Part shown: piece after piece, positions 5,981-12,529 of the stretch
Numbering within the stretch: the stretch's first letter is position 1
Layout: each line of letters starts with the position of its first letter
NCBI GenBank assembly: GCA_904394215.1
Contig: CAJFNF010000015.1
Span: 1-41,222 of the forward strand
Length of the DNA: 41,222 nucleotides
From: an uncultured Faecalibacterium sp.
Lineage (GTDB): Bacteria; Bacillota; Clostridia; Oscillospirales; Ruminococcaceae
Reading direction: 5' to 3'
The notes under the pieces: generated by a model
What the model saw: only the letters and a program-made list of their open reading frames with translations
Databases searched by the model: none
Told to the model about the DNA's origin: nothing
Made by a program: the position numbers and the translations under genes

Positions 5981-6964
5981 TCATGCCTCCTTTGCTGCTG
6001 CCGTTGTCTCGGGGCGCATCCGATTGGCCATGCCGTGGGGGAATACCACGGTGGCGATCCCGTGTTCGCGCAGCAGGTCCTGCATGGTGGGGATGGTGCT
6101 GCCGTAGACCAGGATTTCCGTTGGGGCCAGCCGGGAGATCAGCTCCCGCAGGCCCGTCATGAATCCTGCCTGTGCTTCCGGGTGTTTGGCGCAGCCCACG
6201 GTGGACACCGCCACGGTGCCCCCGGGGCTCATACCGTCAAAACACCAGGCGAAACTCTCCGGGCCGGCCCAGCTGGCGTTCTGGATGCAGGTGACGCCGT
6301 TCTGCTGAAGCCATGCGGTGATCAGCTGGTTCCGGTAATGGTTCCAGCGCTGCAGGGGCTCGGGGAAGTCGGTGTAAAGCGAAAAATCGGGGCCGATGAC
6401 CATCTGGAACTTGCGAAGGACGGGAAGGTATCGGTCGGGCGTCCGCCACAGCCGCTCGAACTGGTAATCATCGAGGTAGCAATGGACCCCGGCGCCCTCG
6501 GTGCTGCTGCAGGTCAAAAGCTCATTGAAGCCGATCAGGTGGTCGATGCCGTAGGGGACCTCTGGCGCTGCGGTGATGGGGTTGCCCATGGCCGTCAGCG
6601 GCAGGCCCGCCAGCAGGTCGTAATTGACCAGAACGGCTGTGCGCTCTCTTTCGTTGTGTTTCTCCATGCTGCCCTCCCCGGATGTGTCGTTGGGGATATC
6701 GTAGCACGGAACGCTGCGACAAAACGGTACAGGCTTTGGGGTGCGTGCCCTGGGGTCCCAGCGCCACAGCTCCCGCTTTGCCCGCATGCGGACGGTCTCG
6801 GGGCTGTTCCCGCCGCCGATCTGGCAGGCCACCCTGGCCCAGCTGGTCTTGCCCGGGCCCAGGAAGGCCAGCTCCAAAATGCGCCGGGTCAGGGGGTCGG
6901 GCACGGACTGGATCATGGCCCGGCGGGCGGAGCGGGGGAGGTGGCGGAAGCTGCGGATGCTCAC
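5981..6964 (-). CDS. HTH (RinA/ArpU-like) segment read through into DUF4417 protein
   Basis: The frame is 327 codons and appears to be two proteins in one. Residues 1-80 are basic with a sigma-region-4-like helix-turn-helix (LTRRILELAFLGPGKTSWAR, GGGNSPETVRMRAKREL), as in RinA/ArpU-type late-gene activators. Residues 100-327 form a DUF4417 domain: YQFERLWRTPDRYLPVLRKF, PDFSLYTDFP, NHYRNQ, SFAWCFDG and ILVYGS; its function is unknown. At residue 100 there is an ATG (6667) with a strong GGGGAGG site, just downstream of promoter P3, so DUF4417 is probably also made alone as 228 aa. The long form starts at an ATGA overlap with the MazG-like gene. Whether the fused form exists cannot be seen from sequence. 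Confidence 0.75.
   Translation of the reverse strand: MSIRSFRHLPRSARRAMIQSVPDPLTRRILELAFLGPGKTSWARVACQIGGGNSPETVRMRAKRELWRWDPRARTPKPVPFCRSVPCYDIPNDTSGEGSMEKHNERERTAVLVNYDLLAGLPLTAMGNPITAAPEVPYGIDHLIGFNELLTCSSTEGAGVHCYLDDYQFERLWRTPDRYLPVLRKFQMVIGPDFSLYTDFPEPLQRWNHYRNQLITAWLQQNGVTCIQNASWAGPESFAWCFDGMSPGGTVAVSTVGCAKHPEAQAGFMTGLRELISRLAPTEILVYGSTIPTMQDLLREHGIATVVFPHGMANRMRPETTAAAKEA
6698..6733 (-). promoter_or_regulatory. Phage promoter P3 and internal start for DUF4417
   Basis: The box CCTGTACCGTTTT (6733-6721, minus strand) is followed 22 nt after TGTACC by the extended -10 TGCTACGAT (hexamer 6703-6698), matching P1 and P2 in spacing. A start near 6691 gives a leader of about 24 nt holding GGGGAGG and the ATG at 6667. 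The promoter lies inside an open reading frame and would drive DUF4417, the second ART gene and its Lys-rich partner. Confidence 0.55.
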
Positions 6965-7281
6965 GGCTGCCGGGTGTCGGCCCCGGCTGCGGCCTTCTTT
7001 GCCTCGGCTTCATCGAGGCGGGTGTGCCACCGCTGGCGCTTGTCCTCCAGGAGCTCGGGGTCGGCGGCGTATCCGGTTCGCAGAAGTTCCTGCAAACACA
7101 GCAGCACGTCTGTGATTTCTTCCTGGATGGCCTTCCCGCATTCGATGGCGGTTTTGGGTGTGGGGTTTTCGCCGCGGAGGCGTCTGGCTTCCTTCAGCAG
7201 GGCATGGGCCAGTTCGGTGCATTCCTCTGCTGCCTGTTCCAGGGTTGCGGGCTTTCCGATGCGCTGGTAGATGGGTTTCAT
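6961..7281 (-). CDS. MazG-like nucleotide pyrophosphohydrolase family protein
   Basis: The 106-aa protein has the core of the MazG/all-alpha NTP-pyrophosphohydrolase superfamily: EECTELAHALLKEARRL (residues 19-35) supplies the ExxE pair and EEITDVLLCL (54-63) the second acidic ExxD motif that binds magnesium. Such enzymes hydrolyse (d)NTPs to monophosphates and pyrophosphate, and phage versions may clean up nucleotide pools or alter (p)ppGpp signalling. The C-terminal 30 residues are charged and of no clear fold. The start has GGAGG 8 nt upstream. The gene is packed between the helicase and the HTH/DUF4417 gene, overlapping the latter by 4 bases. Substrate is not predictable. Confidence 0.78.
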   Translation of the reverse strand: MKPIYQRIGKPATLEQAAEECTELAHALLKEARRLRGENPTPKTAIECGKAIQEEITDVLLCLQELLRTGYAADPELLEDKRQRWHTRLDEAEAKKAAAGADTRQP

Positions 7282-7284
7282 GGT

Positions 7285-8670
7285 TCATTCCTCCAATTCT
7301 CTGATTTCGTGAATCCTTGCCTTGACGGCCTGCAGCAGGGCTTCCTGGCCGGCGTCCTTGCGGGCAAGGGCTTTCACCACCATTTCGTCGGCGCCGCCCT
7401 TGACGATCAGGCGGTGGATGATGACGGGCTGGCTCTGGCCCTGGCGGTATAGGCGGGCCTCGCCCTGTTCGTAAAGCTCCAGGCTCCAAGGCAGGCTGTA
7501 CCAGATCAGGTGGTGGCCGCCCTGCTGCAGGTTTAGGCCGTATGCGCAACTGGCCGGCTGGGCCAGCAGGAGGTCCAGCTGCCCGGCGTTCCAGGCGGCG
7601 GCCTCTGCGGCGGATCGCAGCAGCGCAAATCTGAGGCCGCTGTGGCGCGTTTTCAGTCTGGCCGTGATCTGTTCCGCATCAAAGCGGAAACCGTAAAACA
7701 CGAGGGCCTTTTGGCCGTCCAGGGCTTCGATCAGCTCATCCAGGGCGTCGAGCTTGCAATCGTGGAAGTGGTGGACCTCTCCGGCGTCGTCGTACAGGCT
7801 GCCGTTGCAAAGCTGAAGCAGCTTGCCGGTCAGGGCTGCTGCCTGCTGCGCCGTGATGGTGGTGCCGTCCGCCTGGATCAGGTAGTTCCGCTCCAGCTGC
7901 CGGTATGCCTTCCGGCTCTGGCTGTCGAGGCTCACGGGGATGTCGTCGATCACCTTGCCGGGAAGGCTCAGGTGGTCGGCTGCCTTGATGCTCAGAACGA
8001 TGTCCCCTATGGCCCGGCGGATCGCTGCCTCTGCGCCGGGGCGGGGTTTCCAGCTGTAGACCACCTGCCCGCCGGTTTTGTCGGGCATGAACCAATCCCG
8101 GCGGTAATGGGTTATGTACTGGCCCAGACGCTGCCCCTGGTCGAGGAGGTAAATCTGGGCCCAAAGGTCCAGGAGGTTGTTGGGCGCCGGCGTGCCAGTC
8201 AGCTCTACCACTCTGGCGATCCGGGGCCGGACCCGTTTCAGCGCCTTGAATCGGCCCGCCTGGTGGTTCTTGAAGCTGGATGCCTCATCCAGCACCACCA
8301 TGTCAAAGGGCCATCTGCGCCCGTAAAAATCCGCCAGCCAGGCGGTGTTCTCCCGGTTGATGATGTAAACGTCGGCGGGCTTGTCCAGGGCCGCTTTGCG
8401 CTGTGCCGCGGTGCCCAGCACGGTGGAGATGCGCAGGTGGTGCAAATGGTCCCACTTTGCCGCTTCATCCTGCCAGGTTGCCTCTGCGACTTTCTTCGGG
8501 GCGATGATCAGCGCCTTGCGAACCTCGCAGGCGTCGTAGATCAGGGTGTCGATGGCGGTCAGGGTTACCACCGTCTTGCCCAGGCCCATCTCCATCCAAA
8601 GCGCGACCCCGGGCTTGTCCAGAATCGCCTCGATGGCTGCTTGCTGGTAAGGGTGCGGGGTGAATTTCAT
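7285..8670 (-). CDS. Phage SNF2-type DEAD/DEAH-box helicase
   Basis: The 461-aa product is a superfamily 2 DNA-dependent ATPase. Visible motifs in order: Q/I region FTPHPYQQAAIEAILD, Walker A MEMGLGKTVVTLTAI (about residues 28-42), motif II VVLDEASSFKN near 123, motif III LTGTPAPNNLLDLWAQIYLLD near 155, and C-terminal motifs V/VI, YGLNLQQGG and EQGEARLYRQGQ with the arginine finger. It is shorter than chromatin remodellers and typical of helicases in Firmicutes phage replication modules, where it probably remodels forks or displaces proteins. The start overlaps the VRR-NUC stop by ATGA with AAGGGAG upstream, so a nuclease-helicase pair is likely. Confidence 0.9.
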   Translation of the reverse strand: MKFTPHPYQQAAIEAILDKPGVALWMEMGLGKTVVTLTAIDTLIYDACEVRKALIIAPKKVAEATWQDEAAKWDHLHHLRISTVLGTAAQRKAALDKPADVYIINRENTAWLADFYGRRWPFDMVVLDEASSFKNHQAGRFKALKRVRPRIARVVELTGTPAPNNLLDLWAQIYLLDQGQRLGQYITHYRRDWFMPDKTGGQVVYSWKPRPGAEAAIRRAIGDIVLSIKAADHLSLPGKVIDDIPVSLDSQSRKAYRQLERNYLIQADGTTITAQQAAALTGKLLQLCNGSLYDDAGEVHHFHDCKLDALDELIEALDGQKALVFYGFRFDAEQITARLKTRHSGLRFALLRSAAEAAAWNAGQLDLLLAQPASCAYGLNLQQGGHHLIWYSLPWSLELYEQGEARLYRQGQSQPVIIHRLIVKGGADEMVVKALARKDAGQEALLQAVKARIHEIRELEE

Positions 8671-9008
8671 CGGTTTCGCTCCCTTTCTTTCAAGCCGTGC
8701 GCCTGCCGGCTCTGTGTATTGCTGCCCTTCGCCAATTCGGCAATGAGGCCGCTGATCTGCTGTGCGTCGTCGATGACCTCGACCTGGAACCCAAACTGGC
8801 GCAGGCGTTCATGCCAGAAGGCTTGCAGGCCTTCCTCCCGCACCTTTGCACCCGGGCGCTTCAATTCCACAAAGGTGATCCTCCCTCCCGGCATCAGGAT
8901 CATCCGGTCCGGCACCCCGCGGCGCCCCGGGCAGGTCCATTTCAGGCACAAGCCGCCCGCTGCCTCGACGGCCTGGCGGAGTTTGTTCTCGATTGTCTTC
9001 TCCAGCAC
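8667..9008 (-). CDS. VRR-NUC domain nuclease
   Basis: The 113-aa product is a stand-alone VRR-NUC nuclease of the PD-(D/E)xK fold, a family of structure-specific nucleases that phages pair with SNF2-like helicases. The catalytic core is GVPDRMILMPGGRITFVELK, with the Asp, and Glu-x-Lys in VELKRPG. The N-terminal ENKLRQAVEAAGGLCLKW and C-terminal QAFWHERLRQFGFQVEVIDD complete the domain. I chose the GTG at 9008 because GGAGG is 8 nt upstream; the frame can be extended five codons to another GTG that would contain this ribosome site. It is the first gene after the 480-bp non-coding repeat region. Confidence 0.88.
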   Translation of the reverse strand: MLEKTIENKLRQAVEAAGGLCLKWTCPGRRGVPDRMILMPGGRITFVELKRPGAKVREEGLQAFWHERLRQFGFQVEVIDDAQQISGLIAELAKGSNTQSRQAHGLKERERNR

Positions 9009-9084
9009 GGCTTTTTCCTCCACGTTTCAAAAATTTTCAGAAAATGTGTTTTGTGCGTTTGTCCTGTTGCGCTTTTTCGCACTA

Positions 9085-9307
9085 GGCAAACGGAATAAAC
9101 GAAACGAACGATTTTTTCTATATATACCTATACGCGTGTGCCCTCGCGCGCGCATATATGTATGCATATATTTTATTTTATTAAAATTAATTAAGTAGAA
9201 AAAATCTGTTTGTTCTGTTTGTCTGTGCTGAAAACCCGCATCATCACTCGGTTTTCGGGCAAACAGAACGACGAACAGAACGCAAAAATCCGTTTGTTCC
9301 GTTTGTC
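9085..9307 (+). repeat. Duplicated non-coding element, copy A
   Basis: This element is nearly repeated at 20,583-20,790 in the same orientation. Order: AAACGAAACGAACG, a TTTTTTCTATATA arm, alternating purine-pyrimidine DNA (9145-9171), an AT-rich stretch, the mirrored arm TAGAAAAAATCTGTTTGTTC, then 16-mers GTTYGTTCYGTTYGTC at 9208 and 9292. The left and right arms (9097-9126 and 9196-9223) are imperfect inverted repeats. It lies between VapE and VRR-NUC genes and no conserved reading frame crosses it. A replication origin, protein-binding array or structured RNA are possible roles. Confidence 0.85.
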
Positions 9308-9487
9308 TTGCGTTCGTTTTCGTGTTCTGAAAACTCTGGGATTTTCTGTTCGTTCTGTTCGTCCTATGCTGTGTTTTGAAAAGTTTTCTGTTTTTCTGTT
9401 TGGTTCGTTTGTTCTGTTCGTCCTCCGGCAAACGGAGGCAAACAGATTTTCTGTTTGGACAAACGGATTTTTGAAATGTGTTTGTCC
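9308..9487 (+). repeat. Additional 16-mer iteron-like copies beyond copy A
   Basis: The motif GTTYGTTCYGTTYGTC recurs at 9348-9363 and 9407-9422. Looser variants and inverted relatives (CAAACGGAGGCAAACAG near 9428-9444, GACAAACGG at 9458-9466) fill the rest. Together with copy A this gives four exact matches in about 215 bp. I see no gene or terminator here; the stretch separates VapE (stop at 9488) from the element. Confidence 0.75.
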
Positions 9488-11962
9488 TTACGTTCGTCTG
9501 ATCCAGGCCCTCTGGGAGCCGTAAGGGCGGAAGACCAGGTTGGTATTTTTGCGCACCCAGCCGGGTGTGCTCGAGAGGATGGCGCCGATCCGGCGGCTGT
9601 CTTTGGGCTCGATCCGGGCTCCCTGGCCGAAGCATTCCGCCCAAATCTCGGCCACGCAGACCTGGTCTCTGGGGCGGGTTTTGACCTGGTCGGCGTCCAT
9701 GCACTGGCCCTGCCACCACAGCCGGCGGCGGTCGGTGTCCCAATTTTCCCAATCGGTGGGGATGGGTTTGTCCAGAAAATCGGCGATCTGGCCCTCCCAA
9801 CTGTCGGCCTCCCGGTGGGCGTCCTGCTGCGCGATGGCGGCGTCGTACAGCTCTCCGGTCAGGATCAGGGCCTCTCCGGCCTGGTGCCGCACCACGGCCT
9901 CTGCCCAGATTTGGTCCACCTCGCTGGGGGTGAGGTCGTTGTAGACGTTCTTTTTGGTGTTCGCGGGGTCTTCCTTCTCGCAATCTATGGGCCAATAACG
10001 GCGATTTCCGGTGGCGTCGCGGAGGTAATCGTCCACGTTGGATGTGCCGAAAAACACGCAGCGGCGGGGGTATGCAACGCTCCGGCGGCCATATGCTGCG
10101 CGGTACCGGTCTTCCGTCTGGCTCAGGAACTGCTTTGCCGCCTCGATCTCCGACCTGTTAAAGGCGTTCATTTCGCCCAGCTCGACGATCCAAACCCCGC
10201 GCAGGGCCTCTCTGGCGTCCTTGCCATCGAAGCTGGTGATGCTGTCGTTGTACCACTGGCGGCCCATGCGGCTGAGCAGGGTGTCCTTGCCGATGCCCTG
10301 GATGCCGCTCAGGATGCAGATCTGGTCGAATTTGCACCCCGGGATGAAGGCCCGGCGAACGGCTGCCACAAACATCTTTCGGGTGACCGCTCGGGTGTAT
10401 TCGGTGTCCTCTGCGCCCAGGTAATCTATAAATAAGGTATCCAGGCGGGGCTGGCCGTCCCATTTCAGGCCCTCCAGGTACTCCCTCACGGGGTCCCGGG
10501 CGTGGTTTGAACCGGTGAGGCTCACGGCGTCCTGGACCTTGCTGGTCCCGCTCAGGTGGTAGACGGTCTCGAGGTACCAGCGGGCGCCGGCGTCGTCGGC
10601 GTCGGTCCAGTCCCGCTCTCCCGTCGCCCCGGGCCAGGGGAGGGGGCCCTTGCATCTGAGCCGCTCCGAGAAGGTGTCCATCCAGATCCTGCCGGCGGTT
10701 TTGGGGTCGTGCTCCAGGATCAACCAGGCGTTTTGGGTGGTGCAGGCGATGGCGCCTTTGCTGTTGCAGGTCAGCTGCTCCCGCCACTTGCCATCGTCGG
10801 GCTGCGGGGCGTCTGCGGGCTGATCGTCGGCGCCCTGGCTCTCGCTGGTGTCAACGGGGGAGAAGCCGTCCAGGCTGTGGGCATCGGCTGCCGCTGCTGC
10901 CGTCTCATCGTTGTACAGCTGCCCGGCTTTGGGGTCCTTGGTGGCCAGCTGCCGCATGGCCTGCCAGCTGGGGGTGTCTCCCGGGGCGGTCCCGGGCTGC
11001 ACCCCTTTGTCCAGGTCTCCGAACCGGTGGACCCGCACCAGGTCCCAGGCGTTGAGCAGCTGCCCGCCTGCGGGGTCGGTGGCGTGGTGGCTGTAGAGGT
11101 ATTTGCCGTCGTCGTAGACCACGGCGCCGCCGGTGGTGCTGCCTGCGGCGTAGGTGTACCGGTTGTCGCCGGCGGGGATGTAAACCTCGGGCAGGAATGT
11201 GGCGATCGCCGCGGGGATGTCGTAGGCCCGGCAGAAAGCCCCCACCAGGCCGTCTTTGGTGGTGGGGTCGGCCTGCTTTGCGCCGCTGTGCTCCCGGGCG
11301 TCTTCGCCCTTGCAGCGGGGCCACTGGGCGAAGTCCCGCCAGTCTGCATACCACCCCAGCAGCTCGTCCGCGCTGACCGGGGGAAAATTGGGGTCGTCCT
11401 CGAGGGTGTAATGGAGGAAGGCCTCCGCGTCTGCTGATCGGCTGGGCCAATACATCAGCCGCTCCACCTCGAATGTGGTCGGGTCCCATACGGCCATGTC
11501 GGGGTCGATCATGGCGGCCAGCGCCCTGGCGGCGGGCTGGTATTCGTCCGGGGTCAGATCTCGGTCGGTGGGGAAAATGGCCCGGAGGCGGGGGTGTTCG
11601 GCGTCGTGCTTGCGGGTGGTGTATACGGCGGTGGCGACGCCCATGCTGCGGATGGCTTCCAGCCAGTCTGCCGTGCTGCCGGGGGCGCAGTTGTCCATGT
11701 CCAGGGTGATAAGGCTGCGCCGGTTGCAACTGCCGTGCCGGCGGCGCCCGCCCTGCAATTCGCCTCCAACGAATCCTCCAACGTCTTTCAGCCAGCTCTG
11801 CTGGTCTTTGGGCATGGCGAGGTATTCGGCGTGGGTTTCAGAACTGATGTTGGTGGCATCGGCGTCAGCCAGCAGTCGAGTGAACTCATCCCAGTGCAGT
11901 TTTTTGTTCTGCCATCGTGTAGCTGTCCGGCCTCCGGCAGTAGCGATTGTAATTGTTTTCAT
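9488..11962 (-). CDS. VapE/D5-like primase-helicase
   Basis: The 824-aa product combines a primase-like N-terminal half with a C-terminal VapE-type (D5-like) ATPase, and probably initiates phage DNA replication. In the N-terminal half, SLITLDMDN (around residue 85) has the D-x-D of archaeo-eukaryotic primase-like folds, followed by HPRLRAIFPTDRDL and FEVERLMYWPSRS. The helicase part has Walker A SGIQGIGKDTLLSRMG near residue 555, Walker B WIVELGEMNAF, and sensor VFFGTSNVDDYLRD with the arginine-rich GNRRYWPI. The length suits the fused phage family. The start follows the small upstream gene after 4 bases, with GGGGGTGAGG in front. The repeat region begins right after its stop, which would suit an origin recognised by this protein. 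Confidence 0.9.
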   Translation of the reverse strand: MKTITIATAGGRTATRWQNKKLHWDEFTRLLADADATNISSETHAEYLAMPKDQQSWLKDVGGFVGGELQGGRRRHGSCNRRSLITLDMDNCAPGSTADWLEAIRSMGVATAVYTTRKHDAEHPRLRAIFPTDRDLTPDEYQPAARALAAMIDPDMAVWDPTTFEVERLMYWPSRSADAEAFLHYTLEDDPNFPPVSADELLGWYADWRDFAQWPRCKGEDAREHSGAKQADPTTKDGLVGAFCRAYDIPAAIATFLPEVYIPAGDNRYTYAAGSTTGGAVVYDDGKYLYSHHATDPAGGQLLNAWDLVRVHRFGDLDKGVQPGTAPGDTPSWQAMRQLATKDPKAGQLYNDETAAAAADAHSLDGFSPVDTSESQGADDQPADAPQPDDGKWREQLTCNSKGAIACTTQNAWLILEHDPKTAGRIWMDTFSERLRCKGPLPWPGATGERDWTDADDAGARWYLETVYHLSGTSKVQDAVSLTGSNHARDPVREYLEGLKWDGQPRLDTLFIDYLGAEDTEYTRAVTRKMFVAAVRRAFIPGCKFDQICILSGIQGIGKDTLLSRMGRQWYNDSITSFDGKDAREALRGVWIVELGEMNAFNRSEIEAAKQFLSQTEDRYRAAYGRRSVAYPRRCVFFGTSNVDDYLRDATGNRRYWPIDCEKEDPANTKKNVYNDLTPSEVDQIWAEAVVRHQAGEALILTGELYDAAIAQQDAHREADSWEGQIADFLDKPIPTDWENWDTDRRRLWWQGQCMDADQVKTRPRDQVCVAEIWAECFGQGARIEPKDSRRIGAILSSTPGWVRKNTNLVFRPYGSQRAWIRRT

Positions 11963-11966
11963 GCCC

Positions 11967-12248
11967 TCACCCCCAAATGCTGCGCAGCCGGTCGGCGCAC
12001 TCCCTGGCCTTTGCCTCCAGGTATTCGGCGTATTCGTCCCGGGTCATGTCCATCTCATCGGCGCCCATCAGGACGGTGGTCATCTCATCGGAAATCTTGA
12101 CCAGCCGGGCGGTCTGTTCGTCGGTCAGCCCCAGCTCGGCTGAAAGGTTTTGAATGATGACCCCCCAGAAGATCTGGTATCCGTCCCGGCAGGTGGCGTA
12201 TCCTTTGGTTTCGTGGTATCTTGCGCATTTCAGGCATTTCCTGTTCAT
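11967..12248 (-). CDS. Small phage protein of unknown function (93 aa), Cys-containing N-terminus
   Basis: The protein begins MNRKCLKCARYHETKGYATC, a short zinc-knuckle-like cluster of three cysteines plus a histidine, and continues as predicted helices (LTDEQTARLVKISDEMTTVL, EYAEYLEAKARECADRL). No family is recognised. The ATG at 12248 overlaps the stop of the upstream gene (ATGA), which sets the start; a longer in-frame extension upstream has unrelated Arg/Pro-rich composition and is a shadow of the neighbour. It ends 4 bases before VapE, so it is translated with the replication genes and may be an accessory factor there. Confidence 0.6.
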   Translation of the reverse strand: MNRKCLKCARYHETKGYATCRDGYQIFWGVIIQNLSAELGLTDEQTARLVKISDEMTTVLMGADEMDMTRDEYAEYLEAKARECADRLRSIWG

Positions 12249-12514
12249 TGCTTGTCGTCCTCCAATGGTCCATATTTGATGTGGCCTGCCTCCCAGAATC
12301 CGATGGCGTCGATCATCGTGCGGGATCGCCGGCCAACGCGTCCGCAGCGGATGCAAACGACGGCGACCCCGGGCTCGCACCGGCGGCGGGTAAGGCCCAC
12401 GGTGCCGATGGGGTTGTGCTGGCTGTCGTACCAGGTCCCGCCGCAGGGGCAGGTCACCTTTGGGCAATCCGGCGTGTTGCTCCAGCTCCATCTGCCTGTT
12501 TCCTTTATCCCCAT
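12245..12514 (-). CDS. Small zinc-ribbon phage protein (89 aa)
   Basis: The product carries two Cys pairs of zinc-ribbon type, DCPKVTCPCGGTW and VVCIRCGRVGR, plus a Cys in RRRCEPG. It is therefore probably a small metal-binding, perhaps nucleic-acid-binding, protein. No specific family is recognised. I prefer the ATG at 12514, which has GGAGG 8 nt upstream; the ATG at 12529, directly after the polymerase stop with AAGGA upstream, would add five residues. It overlaps the next gene by ATGA and lies between the DNA polymerase and VapE in the replication operon. Confidence 0.6.
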   Translation of the reverse strand: MGIKETGRWSWSNTPDCPKVTCPCGGTWYDSQHNPIGTVGLTRRRCEPGVAVVCIRCGRVGRRSRTMIDAIGFWEAGHIKYGPLEDDKQ

Positions 12515-12529
12515 GGCTCTGTCCTCCAT

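Noticed and set aside
9027-9995. Minus-strand 322-codon frame through the repeat region
   Set aside because: Most of it overlaps VapE in another frame, the rest translates repeats into Arg/Thr/Asn/Gln-rich low-complexity sequence, and the paired element in copy B does not keep this frame.
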